64,000 nt of DNA from Paramacrobiotus metropolitanus (Eukaryota > Tardigrada > Eutardigrada > Parachela > Macrobiotidae), in the NCBI RefSeq assembly GCF_019649055.1, contig NW_026570222.1:434001-498000 (forward strand), given 5' to 3'. The position numbers and the translations under genes are program-made. Positions 16,118 through 27,309 of the stretch are shown piece after piece; position 1 is the stretch's first letter, and every line of letters starts with the position of its first letter. Below the pieces are notes generated by a model. It was not told where the DNA came from. It did no database searches and was given only the letters and a program-made list of their open reading frames with translations.

Positions 16118-17056
16118 TAGAAGCTCACCACGCAAATCTGACAGTGAGTGCGGACTGTGTGGTTACGTTCAGCACGTTCGACTCACCAAAATGTTGAGTC
16201 ATCTGTGTCTGCCATTCAGCTGTGTTTAGTGTGCTAGTTTCGCGCGCGAAAACAGTCAAATTTCGCGCGAAGCGCGAAGATGACGGACAGATTTGTTTAA
16301 AATCTGTCAGAAATTAGAAAAATCTCAAAAAAATAGCGACAGTTTCAGCGAATGAACTTAACGAACTTAACGAACGTTTCAGCTTAACGAAGCGGTGTCT
16401 TTTGGCCCTGAAAACTTGTACGCTTCGTCATTTTGACGGCTTACTTACTCTAGTCGAAACTAGTGTGATCGCATTTGTCTGTCAGAGTTTCAGAAGTTTT
16501 AAAGATCTAATTAATTGGAACATCCGTTAACACTTTGCTGAAAATGGAAAATTCAGGGACGTGCCGTTGGTAATCAGAAAAACCCGAAAAGCACGAAAAA
16601 CGAAGCTTGCTCGGAAATGACTGACTCGCGTGGCGTGCCGGTCTATTGGTCGGGAGTCCCCCAGACTCAAAAGTCCGTCGCGTGACGAAACATACTGCAA
16701 ATTTGCAATGGATTTGTTTTGCTGATCCAATGAATCATTTTCACGGCCGACAAAATTGTTTATTCATCAAGGTGCTACACTGGTATACCATTAAACGACT
16801 GGTATGGCTTTTAAATGACAGTTTTTATTTAATTAGTTTGCGGTTTCTTGCTTTAGCAGGTATCAGAGTGGTTAGAAACTAACAGGAAGTTGTTTAGTAA
16901 TTGTGGATTATCTTCTAACAGTACGGTTCGGGTGGCTTGAAATGGAGGATGTGACACGCAATAGACTGGCTGATTTGTTGCAGGAGTGGAAGCATATGTG
17001 ACCTTGGTACTGTATCTCCACTGATACGATTGGATCCTCCCTGGTGATGGAGGAGT

Positions 17057-19080
17057 TATGGCGGCTGGCGCGCCCGCTGCGGTGGCAACCGCGACTGCTG
17101 CAGTGGACGATCTGAATATCGCGGCCAACATGGAGGTCTTCTTGAAGAAAGACGATGGTTCTTATCTTGGGCTCAGGCCAAATCGCCTCCACGCAGTCGT
17201 TTCCTGGTCTGTTTGAAGACAGAGGATCCCAGGAGGCGGTTAGGAAGTGCATCACTGATCCTATGGTGCGAGTGATTTTGGTTCAGAATGTCCAGAAAAA
17301 AGGTAGGCGTTTCATGGGGCATGCAATATATAGATATTGAATGACGATGTGGCGGTTCCACGTGCAGTCGAAGTGCGTAGCAGTGTTTTTGATCAGTTAA
17401 TCTGGCCTTTCATTTGTAATTCTTGGGTTTTTCTGGCATATAAGCGCACCTTGTTGCTACATCCCGATTTTTGACATCATTGTGTGATAGACGCTTTGTA
17501 CTTTGTATTGGGATAAGACGCATTAATTTTTTTGAACATAAATTATATTTAAATTACATTACATTACTGTAAGTAAATTAAATTACCACGTTTTTTCTAT
17601 ATTTTACAAAAAATGCTTGCAGGAATTTTTTGTGGATTTCGGAATTTTATAATTATTCATAAATTATTAACCTGTTATTCAGTTTGTTGTACAGATATGT
17701 GTTGTGTTTTGTGATTGTCTGGTAGCTTCAGGCAGATTGATCGTCTGCCGAACGTCTGGTAAAAAAACAGGTCTCGAAGTGGCAAACTGATTTCAACTGA
17801 GTAACTACAAACTACTCGTACGTGGCGTAAGTGTCATGTAGCGCTGTGCTGCATGTATTGTACATAGCTGCTGGTTGAACATGTGCATATGTGCTGCGGA
17901 GAAGCTATGGAAATTAATAGTTGCTGTCCTGTTTTACAGAAGAAGAACCGGAAAATGACGCCAGTGACGCTGGTGGTGAAGTGTCTTATACGATCTCCAC
18001 CGAAATCGCTTACAAGGCGCAGAATGTTGGCAGGTATGTTACTTTTAATGTTTTCCAACTGTCGTTGTGCGGTTGTTGAGGAAGTCTGGTGAATCTGTTT
18101 TTAATTTTTTAGTGCTTAGAAAGTTTACAACGTAACGGTGTCGTAAATATAAACGCTAAAATTTAAAAAAAACTTTTTTGAGAAGCTGTGATCTTTTGTA
18201 TTTCCAACATTATTCATGCACTAGTAATTGCCACATTTTTTTGTAGCGTGGCAATATTGAAACGAGGAGCAGTTATCGACGTCAACAAAGACATTCCGTC
18301 CCAGCTCATCGTTTTGACTCGAAAGATGATCACCGCACAAAGTGTTTCATGCAATTATTGCCGGCATTATGGCACCATTTTTTAAATCTATTATCCGCAG
18401 CGAAAGTGGCAGTGGAAAGTTAGTTGACGCATTTCGGCTGCCATTTACCTGATAGTGGTAGCATTTCTGCTGGGCTTATCCGTGGAATTGTTTTGCAGAG
18501 AGAATGATAAAATTGTTAATACTGCGGAGAAAAAATTGGCTAAGCTGGAAACCGCGGAAGAAGGTCGCAAAGCGACAGTCCAGGATTTTGATCAGTGGAT
18601 AAACGATCCGAACGTTCTGAATCAGCTGCAGAATGGGGTCAATCGATGGATTAGGGAAATTCAAAAGGTACATACCGTATGTCTGTGTTTGAAATTTTGC
18701 GAATGGTGTCCCGTTTCGTTTATGGGCGGCATGGTGTTTCGGTTACCTTTTGCTTCGAGTTTGTAATAAGTTACTAATAAAAAAAAATGTTGATTTTATT
18801 ACATTTTATAGTTTGAAATTGCAGAAGTTGTTGAACTCTTTAAAATTGAATAACTTGTTATATTCGGTATTGGAGCAGTGGTAAATGACTACTCGTACTG
18901 GATGAAGCAGTGCACTGTCGCTTTTTCGTAATAAGATTTGGTTCCTGGAGCTTTGTTAACATTGCTTTACTTTTAGATGTGGCTTGTCTGCAGGTGACTA
19001 AGCTTGATCGAGACCCATCAACTGGACGAATTAAATGGTTTCTTCCGGTTTTTACAGATTTGATACACCATTTTCAGTAA
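17057..19080 (+). pseudogene. DYNC1H1-like: Broken fragment of cytoplasmic dynein heavy chain N-terminus
   Basis: Pieces match the tail of cytoplasmic dynein 1 heavy chain in order, with introns kept. They are 17155-17302 (ITDPMVRVILVQN), 17940-18033 (GGEVSYTISTEIAY), 18247 to about 18419 (VAILKRGAVIDVNKDIPSQL), 18499-18667 (LNQLQNGVNRWIREIQK) and 18994 on (VTKLDRDPSTGR). The third piece needs a frame change near 18,322 to keep matching. About 35 family residues between the EKKLAKLE and VQDFDQWI segments are missing. After GRIKW the similarity stops and a stop codon follows at 19080. The upstream frame starting MAAGAPAAV at 17057 is also out of frame with what follows. The real protein exceeds 4,000 aa, so this is about 5% of it. 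It lies between the transposon ends and is best read as captured host DNA that has decayed. Confidence 0.8.
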
Positions 19081-19099
19081 TTTTCAAATTTTATTGTAG

Positions 19100-19184
19100 T
19101 GCTGGCGACTGCAGCGGTCCGTATAAGGAAGCGGTAGCAGAATTGATGAGAGACATTTTTAACTGTAAAGTCGACAACCACTAA
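19100..19184 (+). pseudogene. Scrap of a second HECT-protein exon
   Basis: After an acceptor-like TTTATTGTAG, this piece encodes AGDCSGPYKEAVAELMRDIF and then a stop. It matches the start of exon 7 of the element's HECT gene on the other strand (AFDCNGPYKECIAQLLAGF), with the same exon phase and many changed third-codon positions. It is therefore an old paralogous fragment, not a fresh copy of the resident gene. Confidence 0.6.
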
Positions 19185-19199
19185 ATTAGACGTGCATGA

Positions 19200-19980
19200 T
19201 TAATCAGGTGGCCTGCTATTAAGCATTTTCTGTGGAATAAGGAAGGAATTTTGTTTTTGCCGAAGTTGATTTTTTCAGTTTCTTAATTTAGCTATGATCT
19301 CGGCATTGGTTACGTTTCAGACTAGAATGTTAAAACGATGCTACGTCCAAACTGCCATTTTTTGGACTGATTAATGTATGTACATACAGGGTACTACCAT
19401 TTGGCATGGTTGCTAAACTTTGTTCTTTTTGTACGAAATAAAAGGCACACAGAAAGTCAGTTTCGTAATATAATACTAAATTTCATTACTGCAATTTATT
19501 ACGATTTAGACCTTGTCCATACACATGTATCCAAGTACAGTTCGCATAAACTTACCCGGCATTACTCAACTATCAAAGAAAAATTCAAACACATGTACAG
19601 CTCGCTCTAATTTAGCCAGTAATAGCCGCACAGCAAAACGAAATTCATAAGCGCACTTCCGTTCTCATCTAACGTTGAAAAACTGAGGAACTCTACATTC
19701 ACGCGCAGACATCATTGACATTAAAAAATATCAACTACGATGGGAATGGAAAAAATTTAAGAAAGCGTAACTTGCTCATCAAATTGGTAAGTCCGGTTAG
19801 CTGTAAATGCCCGTCCATTAGTCGTAAAAACGATCCGCTCGATATCTGATTACTTCCACACCACAATTCTGCAAGAAATAAACTGCTATAAGTAATACGT
19901 CTTCTGTCGGCTGACGCTATCGAAAAAATTACTGAAACTAGCTGTGTAAAATTAAGGCATCAACTTATTACCTCGCTGTT
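19200..19980. other. No gene seen; 3' flank of the HECT gene inside the transposon
   Basis: AT-rich sequence between the plus-strand dynein remnant and the end of the HECT gene. The open frames here are short and unlike known proteins. Confidence 0.5.
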
Positions 19981-20001
19981 TTATTTGAACTGGAAATACC
20001 C

Positions 20002-23000
20002 CTACATCTTGTTGTCGACCGCGGCGATGCAGTCCTTCAGCAGTTCAAGAAGTTTTTCTTTCGAACGCACTCCAGTTGGCAACTTCAAGATGTTCGAACA
20101 TGTTCGCGATGTAGGCCGGCGGTTTTCATCACGTTCAGCGAAAAAATCGATGGAAATTCTCGGTACAGTAGGTATGATGTTAGATCCGGTGATAAATCTA
20201 AGCAGTTGCTTCCGTTCACGACAGTCCAGATCCTCAACGCAGATCTCGTCCAGCCACGCAACCATCTGCGCTTGTTCTTCAGTCGCATTTGCCTCATTCA
20301 GTGGTCTGAACTGCTCTAACATATCGCGGCCTTCAATCACTGATCCGGCATAAAGGCCTTCTTCAAAAGGCTTCCAATCGGGTCGCATTTGTAACAGTTC
20401 CTATAAACCGAGTGTGTGAGAAGCAAATGTTTGTTAAAATTTAAAAACATACTTTGCCCATTTTCCCAGCCGTTAATCCTTCATACAGGAACTTCAGATT
20501 TGCAGAACGTTTGGTGCATAGCTCATAGACAGCCATGTACCGGCAAAGCGTTTCCCGACCAAGTTTAACCAATGAAGACCACTGCAGATAAGTTAAACAA
20601 TATGCGATGAAAAGGCCGTTCGGTATGTAGTAAATTTTTTACTTACCGGGAACGCGGGGTTACTGTCTGCCCACATGCTAAAATTCTCCATTTCTTCCAA
20701 ATAGATCTCACCACTGCCACGCAAAATGTCTTGGATGATATCTCCTATAGTTGGTGCGAAGACGAAAATGTCATTCAACTGGATTGGAAGGTTCAAAAGA
20801 TAACGTAACGCGGAGGAATTAAACCAGTCCGGGAAAGGGCATCCATGCAAGATGCCCTCGCGAAGCAAAAATCCAAATGCACGTAGTGCATTGTGTCCTT
20901 CTTCCGTAAAAATAGGGACAGCGGTAATGAGCACAAATCCCTCATCATCCTCTTCATCTTTCGAATACCCATCAAATAAAGCAATGCCCAAGTTCGGAAT
21001 CTTGTATTTTCGAAATCCGGCCAGAAGCTGCGCAATACATTCTTTGTACGGTCCATTACAATCAAAAGCACTACAAAAACAGAAACCTGGCAGCAGTAAT
21101 AGACTTTAAGCTGTTATTACGTTAAAGCGTTCGAAAACTCACTTGCTCTACACATGCTGTGCCATGCTGTGCTTTACAGTAACTGCATACAACATGCAAT
21201 ACAACGAAGTACGTCCGGCTTAATATAACGTTTTCAACTATTTTTACATACTCGTCCATTCGTACGGTCATCCTGCCAGTCTGCGCCAAAGCGTCCGCCC
21301 GAGCCAGATAAAAATCGATGTAATTTTGAACGTTGTCGTTTTCACCTCGGATCCAATCGAAAAAGATTTCCTTATCCGGGCTATCCGGTTTGTCCATAGG
21401 GAAAACGCCGGTAACGCTAAAGCAAAGTTCTTCTCTCAAGTCCCGCAATGTTAGGCGACTGTTGGTTGGCTCAGGTAACGCTACCGAACCCATATTGACT
21501 TTCAGCTGGAATTTAAACGAACAACATTATAAAAAATTAGAGAAGGAAAACTGCAGAAGGAATGCGTATTACCCTAGGTAAATTTCGCCCGGTATTTGCA
21601 GCCTCGTCCCCACTATCGCCTTCTGAGGCATCGACTGTTATGATATCCAGAACTGTTCGCTTTCCACTCAAGCTTCCGTTTCGATGCGCTGTACTCACAC
21701 CAGAAGAACCTCCAAAGCCACCTGGTGCACGCCGAGGTTGAGCCGGAGATGAAGAAGGAGAAGGTGAGTCACTGAAGAACACTCGTGGAGGTCGACCTGT
21801 CCCGCGGCTTATCCCCGATGTACTCTGTCCAGATGTGATAGCAGGTCCGGATGCACTAGGTCCGGATGTGCTAGGTCCGGATGTACTAGGTCCGGAGATC
21901 ATAGCAGACTGCTCGTCTGAATTATAAAAATTGATCTGACCGAGTAGAATCATTTGGGATGCAAGTTTCATAATTTCGAGATATGTGCCATAATATTACC
22001 TTCAGTATAACGCAGCGCCAGCTCATCCACAGAAATGCCTTTAGACTAAAAAGCAAAAAAATCGAAATGCGGCATTTCAGACTTCAGCTTCTTAAAACCT
22101 CCATTTTGTACACTTTACTTACATCTGCTAACTGCTGCACAATTTCAAACGGAATTGTTATCATCCCTTCCCTGATGGCGATATACATGCGCCGCCGCGT
22201 CTCTTGTGGAAGTTGTTCAGTGTATCTGAACATCAAACTAAAATTTATCGGAAAGTTTATTAAAACAACATTTTATACATACCGTTGGTATTGTGACCAA
22301 GTAGCGGAGGACAGCGGCAAATCCCACGAGTGAACATTATTTCCTTCCGGCTTATACTTCGGCTTGTTCTTAGTCTGATTAGTTGCAGGTATGCGGGTGA
22401 GCAGAATCCACGGCCGGCCTTCCAGAAAATGATTAAACGCAGCCATGATTTTGGAATTGATGAAGTCTCCAGTGAGATGCAGTTTCGCGAAATTAATATC
22501 TTTTACTAATCCAGCCAAATGCATCAGCTCAATTTCGTTTGCACCCTCACTGCAAAATTAAGTATGTGGGCATACGAAAGGTCACAACACCATCAAAACA
22601 CCATACACTGCTGAAGCACAAGAATTACAATTTCACCTGAATTACAATTATTGTGACAATCAGCATATGCGCGAAAGCAGCGATGAGACATACACATCGT
22701 TAATTCATTAAATTAAGATTTAAAATTCTGATCTGCAGCAAAACCAGCAAATAAAATTTGTGAATAAAATTACTGAATATCCATTAGTTCAGTTTGAAAC
22801 GCATCACAAACCAATAATCATGACAGATTTTCAACATGATTAATTTACAACAACACTTACGATTGTCTCGCATGTGGAATGGGGTGATCATCGTTAAATC
22901 GAAACAAATACACCGTCCACATATGAATCCACGCTACTTCTGGATCCTCTTCTTCAGCACGCGGCGCCGTCGGTGTAGCAGGCGCTGAAGATCGCCAACC

Positions 23001-23609
23001 TTCTCCCCGGAAACGCTTTACCTGTCCATGACCGCGTCCACGATACCGACCACTGGGCGTTGAGTTAGCCAAGCTGGATGTCCCAAAACCGCAACTTGAT
23101 GGAAACCCGTATGTACTCTGCCCACGGACAGGGAATCTTGGAATACCAGCTAATCCCATACTGACTTGACTGCCGGGTAGCCCATATTGCTGCATCATAT
23201 TCGGCTGGTCTATAGTTCCGCGCATCCCGAATCCCGTGTTCATATTATGAAGAGAGCTGCGCACTGTACTTCCCGTTGCAGCCCCACCGATTCCTCCAGG
23301 CACTTGCTCTGCACTATTTCTGACGGTACTGACGGCAGATTGTCCAGTACGACCAGCATTGCTCGATATGACATTGCTCACGTTGCCGGTAATCGCTTTT
23401 TCTGGGTTCCCAGATCGCTGGTCCACTTCCGCTCTAATAATGTCAGTGCCGTTAGCCAAAACATGCATCCCATAATAGTGGCCACATCCCCGATTCCCGC
23501 ACAGGCTTCGTCCTACTGGACCACTCCATGAAAAATCCATTTCCTGGGGTAACGGAATCTGACAGGCGCAGCTCTGGCATCTGTAAACGAATTCTACTGG
23601 ATCACCCAT
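20002..23609 (-). CDS. Transposon-encoded HECT-type E3 ubiquitin ligase, 9 exons, 904 aa
   Basis: Nine exons close in frame: 23609-22861, 22549-22283, 22225-22123, 22045-22000, 21916-21573, 21505-21252, 21070-20647, 20581-20453 and 20400-20002. HECT ligases take ubiquitin from an E2 on a cysteine and pass it to a substrate. The N-terminus has a zinc-ribbon-like cluster (C11, C14, C37, C42, H44). The middle is low-complexity, rich in Ser, Gly and Pro, with a short GPSTSGPSTSGP tandem. The HECT region runs from about residue 588 (DAFDCNGPYKE) to the end. It includes LLRFITGSNIIP and the active-site segment RPTSRTCSNILKLP, with Cys873 at the catalytic position. It is about 317 residues, slightly short for HECT, and resembles animal G2E3-like sequences. 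An ATG at 23663 would add 18 residues; I chose 23609 because MGDPVEF leads directly into the cysteine cluster. Confidence 0.82.
21843..21897 (-). repeat. 18-bp coding tandem repeat in the HECT gene
   Basis: Three near-identical 18-bp units (core TAGGTCCGGATG on the plus strand) encode GPSTSGPSTSGPSASGP in the linker before the HECT region. The copies differ by single bases, typical of recent replication slippage in a disordered linker. Confidence 0.75.
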
Positions 23610-24359
23610 ATTGAGAAACCACATGCGCAGTGCGCGCGACAAAAAAGTCAAATAATTCCACAAAAACTCAGTAATGAAGCTTGTTCAACACTAAATTTAA
23701 AAAATCAGGGAATTTGCCACAAGCAACTAATTTTACCGCGTAATCAAGAGGCGGCAATCACGGCATTACACAAGCTTTGGTCAGAATTGACCAATGATAT
23801 GGGAGTAGCTCTAATAAGCCAATGGCGGTCCTTGCAGTGGTGGCGGTATACTGATGGGAACCAGAAAACACACCCCATCGGCGGTAATTTTCATGTCCAC
23901 AAGCCGCCATTCACTGTATTGTAAACCATTGTTTACTGCTATTAAAATGGACTTTTCCGTAAGCTCAACTGCAATAGGGGAAAATCAATATACCCGAATG
24001 CCTGTTGTTCTCATTAATAATACGGTACCACAAAACAATATCTTCACCATGAAAATGTGTGTAATACAGTACTCAGGAGAAAAACATAAATAATGCAGAA
24101 ATCCTGTACAACCGACACACATAATCCAAACAGAAGCATACTGCATTACGTCAGACAAGCAACTCAATATCAAATTTCTGTACTCATAACCACAACTACC
24201 GTAAAACAAGGCTGGCAGGAGAAATGCTTGCTTATTTTTAATGCGCATTAAACAATTTACCGTTACCGTTACCTAATATACGAATACATTCATGACCGGT
24301 ATCAACCGTGCACTCATAACGTCGACTCACTTTGCAGACACACAAGAAGCAGCCTTTCT

Positions 24360-26816
24360 TCAACCAAACTGATGCTCTATTAATTCCTTTGCTTCACGAA
24401 AAATGTTAACCCCATAAACTCCATCATCCACTGTAACATCCATGCTAGTCCGAATCAGATGAGCTTCATCAGGAAAGCTACTGACCACATCCATGACCGG
24501 CACTGAATCTCTGGAATGGGCGACTTGGTTGCGTATGTACTGCGGAAAGTTTTGAGGTTCATCTACATCAGCATCCGGCAACTGGTTATCTTCGCTTAAT
24601 ACGTGGTGCAGCGGGAATCCTTTCAGGCCTTTTTGCTGACATCCTAGAAGAAAAAGCTGTCTTGGCGACTTCCCGCCTTCCGTTGTAAGCCTATGGTTAT
24701 TGAAGAGCGAACTGAACTGCTCAAGCTTTTCTTGGATCTTGTTCAAATAAACCAAATGTAAAATCATCATATCGCGGGGGCTGGTAAAGTCCAAAATTCC
24801 CAAATTTTCCATTTGTATAAAGACTGATCGGAACAGCTTAATCACAACGCGGCCTAAATCCCTCCACAGCCGTTCTATCCGCTGATTGTGAACCGACGGT
24901 CCCATAATGATACTTGCGCGATTTTCTCCCATGTAATGCTCCATCCAACGTGCTACACCAAAATTTTCCCCTAAATTGAACAATAAGACAAACGTTTTAA
25001 CAACAAATTATGCAACTTCAAAAAAACAAACGAAGCAGCTACGGTTACAAATAAAACTCGTAGGAAGACCGCTGCATAGTTTTCAGATTTCAGCGCCGCT
25101 AAACGAAGAAAATCCGTTGCTCTTTAAAACTGTACTCGATATTGCCCAAATGAAGTGCACAGTATTTTAAAAACCCTTAAATATATTAATAATTACAGTT
25201 AAGAAATGTGCGCTAATATTGCAGAGAAATAGGTACTGTACGTATCATTAACACTTCTCACTCACCACCACAATCGCTTCTCACTCTCGACGGCACACCC
25301 CATGCTTCAGCGCCAGCCAAGAATGCTTGCAGCACCGTGCTAGCGCGATTATTCGTCGCCACAACAAGCGAAATAACCGATCGCGAATATCCGTCTATGA
25401 TACCATGAATTACGAATCCCCATCGCACCAACTTATGGTTTCCATCCATATGCCACAAAGCGTTCGGCCCAGCATTTGAATACACGCGTCGCGGTACAAA
25501 ATTTAAAAAACGGTTGGCAACTCCGTACGGATCAAGTCGTTTCAAAGAAGCCAGAATCCTTCTACGCTGCACCACCAGTCCGCCCGTTTTTAGCTGGCCA
25601 TGAACATAGCGACAACCGACATTCGGGAATGAGTTCAAAATATCCGCAATCACCAAATCCAGATCATCATCCGTAATGTCTACAAACTTCAAAGCAAGCA
25701 AATTCAGTTATTAACGACTAAATACAGCTATATCTGTTAGTCACTAAGCGTTGCAATAAATCGGTGCAGTTCTATTCTGTACGAGTGTCCAAAAAATCTA
25801 AAAATTTTTACACTTACTGTTGTTCAAAATAACACAATAAAACCAGCAAAAAATACCGCTAGCAGAACAGTGCAGCATAAAAATATTTTTACCGCGAATG
25901 GATCATCATCATACAGCATTAGAGATACAGCAGTGTGTAGTTTTGCACAGCGAGCCCATCGAAGGACATATCTTAATTCAGGTACAAATCATCGTATGAT
26001 AACCTCCACGCCTGCAAGCTGTACGAGTCTGATATCTTTATATATTTCAACAAATTAAGGATAAGAAATAGAACTGATAATGCTGTCCATGATAAGTTGA
26101 TAACTGTCATGTATTGAACGAACGGCATAATCTTTTATTATGTCCGCTCGGGACAGCAGCAAACAACCAACTAAACTCTAAACATGGCAACAATAACGGA
26201 CAACAACAATACCGTTGCTGGGGCACATTAGCCATAGGCCATTATCCATTTCACGAGATACTCGTACACTATTTGTACGAGTACAAAATACACTACAGTA
26301 ACCAACGGGCTTACTTTTTGATTCAGGTTAGCTGCTGCCAATCTGTAAGTAATTGTCCTAGGCGAGACTCCATAAAACCCAGCAATATCGTTAACAGTGA
26401 ATCCTTCCAATCGTAGATGGGCCAAATCATCCTCTGGGATCAATATTTTCCCGTACGAATTAGTGTCCAAACTGACAACAAAAACAGATCTGGTTCCATC
26501 CTCGTCTTCTTGTAGTAAGCCTCGTAAATCGTCAGCACAGTGTACCAACACATCAAACAACTCTTGCGCTTGCACTGTCTGATCCTCCGGATAATTTTCG
26601 CAAATGTTTCGCGTGTATCTATTAAAAGGAACAATTATAAAAAACAAGAATATCCCGCAAACAAGTTTCTTTTCCAGTTGTTTCCTACCCAAGTAAGTAA
26701 TCGATCTGCGTCAGCGCACCGTCAACGCCATCCTGATCGTGATCCCCATTCGGAGCTCTCAGGAATCTTGCTGCACGCCGTACAACTGAATAAGCAAATT
26801 CATAGAACTGATCCAT
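24360..26816 (-). CDS. Transposon DDE integrase, 4 exons, 487 aa
   Basis: Four exons join in frame: 26816-26689, 26618-26315, 25686-25266 and 24970-24360. Integrases of this RNase H-like fold cut and join the transposon ends. A helix-turn-helix-like stretch (LRLEGFTVNDIAGFYGVSPR) precedes the catalytic core. The catalytic acids are D225 in LWHMDGNHK, D282 in RVRSDCGGEN and E317 in VHNQRIERLWRD, with 34 residues between the last two. The same motifs are typical of the integrase-core proteins abundant in fish, cnidarians and other animals. No frameshift or stop is present. The start at 26816 (MDQFYEFAYSVVRRAARFL) fits the family N-terminus; an upstream ATG at 26882 is in the same frame. The gene lies head-on to the right transposon end and upstream of the HECT gene on the same strand. 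Confidence 0.88.
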
Positions 26817-27095
26817 TAAAATCCCGCTACCTTTACACAAAGAGAGACTAGGAGAAAACAAAAATCTAAGGGAAAACTTCAAAGGAAGCCAGCAACGTCA
26901 CAACGGTAAAAACCAAAACAATCCAGTACCGTCAAAAGCAGAATTCCAGCACCAACATGGACTTCCAGCAAAATACGGAGATTACATTGCCCTGTAATTG
27001 GACGGGTGGAATTGGAATTACAAAAATGTCAGAGTCCGTAGTCGCGCTTCCGGTGCACGAGACGGCAGTTACATTTGATCAAGACATTTCATTCT

Positions 27096-27301
27096 GACAT
27101 TGGACAGTAACATTTGTTTGATAGTGAAAAACGTTTGTCTGATAGTGCAAAACATTTGTCAGGTAACGAAAGCATTTGTCAGTGACATTTGTTTGTTAGA
27201 AATTTGTTGAGAAACATTTGTCAGATTTATTTGTGTGTAACATTTGATTGAAAACTAAAAAACGTTTGTTCGTAAAACGTTTGCGCAATCGGTACGCCAT
27301 A
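27096..27301 (-). repeat. Right terminal inverted repeat
   Basis: About 206 bp, the reverse complement of the left end, finishing GGTACGCCATA at 27301. Similarity fades near 27,096. It contains repeated CATTTGTCAG-type words, the complement of the motif in the left end. Confidence 0.88.
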
Positions 27302-27307
27302 CAGTGC
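27302..27307. repeat. Target-site duplication, right copy (CAGTGC)
   Basis: Exact copy of 15872-15877. It lies 2 bp from the stop codon (27310-27312, minus strand) of the retroelement fragment, so the transposon landed just behind that frame. Confidence 0.85.
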
Positions 27308-27309
27308 GC

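Larger units (their letters stand above)
15878..27301 (-). mobile_element. 11.4-kb DNA transposon encoding an integrase and a HECT ubiquitin ligase
   Basis: The element is bounded by long inverted repeats that start TATGGCGTACCGATTGCGCA, and by a perfect 6-bp duplication. Inside, on the minus strand, are an intact DDE integrase gene (26816-24360) and, downstream, an intact HECT-type E3 ligase gene (23609-20002). On the plus strand, 17-19.2 kb holds a broken dynein heavy-chain fragment and a scrap of a HECT exon. The integrase resembles a group common in fish and invertebrate genomes. I recall the eukaryotic IS3-like class (IS3EU in Repbase) as the nearest named superfamily but could not check this. 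The outer 69 bp of the two repeats are identical and both genes are unbroken, which argues for a young, possibly competent copy. Confidence 0.88.

Noticed and set aside
16908-17255. 115-codon minus-strand frame over the dynein fragment
   Set aside because: It is the shadow of the dynein-matching plus-strand sequence.
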